Notes under the pieces: generated by a model
The model's input: only the letters and a program-made list of their open reading frames with translations
What the model was told of the DNA's origin: nothing
Database searches by the model: none
IMG/VR virus record: IMGVR_UViG_3300046028_005069
Span: 1-22,118 of that record
From: a virus
Length of the DNA stretch: 22,118 bases
Direction: 5' to 3' (one strand)
Shown: one piece after another, positions 20,697-22,118 of the stretch
Numbering within the stretch: position 1 is the stretch's first letter
Layout: every line of letters begins with the position of its first letter
Made by a program: the position numbers and the translations under genes

Positions 20697-21122
20697 ATGA
20701 TAATCTTAAAAGAGCAAACTACACCGCACACAATAAACGCTATTTTAGATGGCGATGCTGGTGATATGATTGTATTGAGGGATGAAGAAACAAATATATC
20801 TGTAACACTATTTGCAGATTTTGTAGCTAACTCGTATTATTCTACTGCAACTATATTACTACCAATAGTAAATGAAAAAACATACACTATTGAAATTTAC
20901 AAAACAGTTGCAGAAGATTTAGAAAACAGAGTAATTTTAGATGGTGGTGTATTTGAAGCAAAAGCTTGTTTAATGACTTTTTTAAATACTTTAGGTTACG
21001 ATGGTGTAAAAGTTTATAGAGATAAAATATTCTGTACAAATCAAACTATTGCAGAATACACAATAAACAAAGACCAATACATACAGCACACCACAATTAA
21101 CGAATACAAAATATTTGAATAA
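20697..21122 (+). CDS. Small virion-type protein with RVxxDGGxFEA motif
   Basis: The ATG at 20697 is preferred; a TTG at 20676 is in frame but would translate the repeated element itself as MFLNKSN. The 141-residue product has a beta-rich N-terminal half (TLFADFVANSYYSTATILL) and RVILDGGVFEAKAC at 78-91. The same motif is at the N-terminus of the large tail protein (residues 26-40 of the 12831 gene). The rest (VKVYRDKIFCTNQTIAEY) is not recognised. From memory the motif recurs in tail-fibre or virion proteins of Bacteroidetes phages. It sits one base before the portal gene, in the same unit. Confidence 0.65.
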   Translation: MIILKEQTTPHTINAILDGDAGDMIVLRDEETNISVTLFADFVANSYYSTATILLPIVNEKTYTIEIYKTVAEDLENRVILDGGVFEAKACLMTFLNTLGYDGVKVYRDKIFCTNQTIAEYTINKDQYIQHTTINEYKIFE

Positions 21123-21123
21123 T

Positions 21124-22118
21124 ATGTTTCATATAGTAAATTTAAGTGCTTATACAAGCCCACAAATAAACGAAAGTAAAAAAGGCGACTTTGTAGAGTA
21201 CGGTTCTGACAACAACTATTTTAATTTTCTTATTGAACGTTACCTATATAGCAATACAAATAACGCTATTATTACAGGTATTTCTAATATGATATACGGA
21301 AAAGGAATTGATGCGTTAGATAGCAATAAAAAGCCTGACGAGTACGCTAAAATGGTTTCAATGATTAAACCTAATTGTTTAAAGAAAATAGGTTTAGAAC
21401 GTAAACTTTTAGGAATGGCTGCTATTCAAGTTGGATATGATAAAGGCAATGTAGTTTTTATAGACCACTTCCCTATGCATACTTTACGAGCAGAAAAATG
21501 CAATGATAAAGGCGAAATTGAGGCTTGGTACTACCACCCTGATTGGAGTAAAAAGAAACCTAACGATGAGGTAAAAAGAATACCTGCTTTTGGTTTTGGT
21601 AATAAAAAAGATGTTGAAATATTTGTACTTAAGCCATACGTTAGTGGATATCATTATTACACGCCTATTGATTACAGCGGTGCGTTACCTTACGCAAAGT
21701 TAGAAGAAGAAATATCTGATTATTTAATTAACGATGTACAAAACGGATTCAGTGGTACAAAGATTATTAATTTCAATAATGGAATACCACCTGAAGAAAA
21801 ACGTGAGGAAATCGCTAACGATGTAAAACGTAAAGTAACAGGTGCAAAAGGACAAAAAACAATCGTTTCTTTTAGTAACAATAAAGAACAAGCAACAGAG
21901 GTAATTGATATACCATTAAACGATGCACCTGCACACTACGAATACTTATCTAAAGAATGTTTTGAAAAATTAGTTGTAGGGCATAGAGTTACTTCGCCAA
22001 TGCTTTTAGGAATACGTGATACAGGTGGCGGTTTCTCAAATAATGCAGATGAAATTAAAACCGCTACTTTATTATTTGACAATATCGTTATTAAACCATA
22101 TCAATTAGAAATTATTGA
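21124..22118 (+). CDS. Portal protein (3' end outside window)
   Basis: Starts at TAATATG, one base after the previous stop, and runs off the right edge without a stop: 331 complete codons are visible. The sequence begins MFHIVNLSAYTSPQINESKK, and later has FSGTKIINFNNGIPPEEKRE, KVTGAKGQKTIVSFSNNKE, then EVIDIPLNDAPAHYEYLSKE and HRVTSPMLLGIRDTGGG. From memory this is the pattern of Bacteroidetes phage portals, the dodecameric channel through which terminase packages DNA. A portal so far downstream of terminase and after the capsid gene is unusual. Confidence 0.82.
   Translation, partial: MFHIVNLSAYTSPQINESKKGDFVEYGSDNNYFNFLIERYLYSNTNNAIITGISNMIYGKGIDALDSNKKPDEYAKMVSMIKPNCLKKIGLERKLLGMAAIQVGYDKGNVVFIDHFPMHTLRAEKCNDKGEIEAWYYHPDWSKKKPNDEVKRIPAFGFGNKKDVEIFVLKPYVSGYHYYTPIDYSGALPYAKLEEEISDYLINDVQNGFSGTKIINFNNGIPPEEKREEIANDVKRKVTGAKGQKTIVSFSNNKEQATEVIDIPLNDAPAHYEYLSKECFEKLVVGHRVTSPMLLGIRDTGGGFSNNADEIKTATLLFDNIVIKPYQLEII

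Noticed and set aside
1-22118. tRNA genes, rRNA, CRISPR arrays, insertion sequences, integrase or repressor genes
   Set aside because: None seen by eye on either strand; no cloverleaf, spaced direct repeats, transposase or tyrosine/serine recombinase motif noticed.

Overview
This window is part of the genome of a tailed bacteriophage, or a prophage, of a Bacteroidetes host, most likely Flavobacteriia. The DNA is strongly AT-rich and every supported gene is on the + strand. Early transcription units have the Bacteroidetes -7 promoter element TAnnTTTG. Start codons lack Shine-Dalgarno sequences and sit behind A-rich leaders such as TAAaactATG. The proteins match, from memory of the families, those of Flavobacterium/Bacteroidetes siphophages. 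A tape-measure protein is present and no contractile sheath gene is visible, so a long non-contractile tail is likely. No integrase, repressor, tRNA, IS element or CRISPR array is visible, so the lifestyle cannot be decided from this window.

Layout. (1) 1-399: end of a gene whose acidic tail resembles that of an ssDNA-binding protein. (2) 400-756: non-coding segment with a terminator, repeated GCTGT units in both orientations, an AT-rich tract and a TATATTTG promoter; it is a candidate replication origin or operator. (3) 757-5450: replication operon with a small ORF, AEP-type primase fused to an SF3 helicase, SF2 DEAH helicase, VRR-NUC nuclease, a small ORF and a stand-alone DnaA domain-IV-like protein. 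(4) 5510-7310: a new promoter and a run of tightly packed tiny genes (25-132 aa), two of them single-span membrane peptides, then a lipoprotein and a strong terminator. (5) 7313-10104: host-type promoter, ECF-like sigma factor, two small proteins, terminase small and large subunits, a 51-aa ORF, GC-rich hairpins and a terminator. (6) 10111-17268: tail module with a probable frameshifted tail-assembly chaperone, connector/neck proteins, two large tail/baseplate proteins and the tape measure. (7) 17276-20058: XkdF-like prohead protease, Cys-rich small protein, helical protein, scaffold-like protein, major capsid protein, terminator. (8) 20072-22118: major tail protein, terminator, a small virion-type protein and the portal gene, which runs off the right edge.

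The most interesting pattern is regulatory. Four late transcription units (starting near 10149, 17314, 18496 and 20697) are each preceded by the same bipartite element: WACAAR, 12 nt, then WTGTTTTTAAATAAA, ending 5-11 nt before the start codon. Early units instead carry host TAnnTTTG sites. A phage-encoded ECF-like sigma factor lies just upstream of the late region, so a simple model is that host polymerase makes the sigma factor and terminase, and the sigma factor then turns on the structural units. A competing reading is that the shared sequence acts in translation, because in three copies it reads as a micro-ORF beginning MFLNK that ends at the next start codon. The gene order is also unusual, with the tail module between terminase and capsid genes and the portal last.
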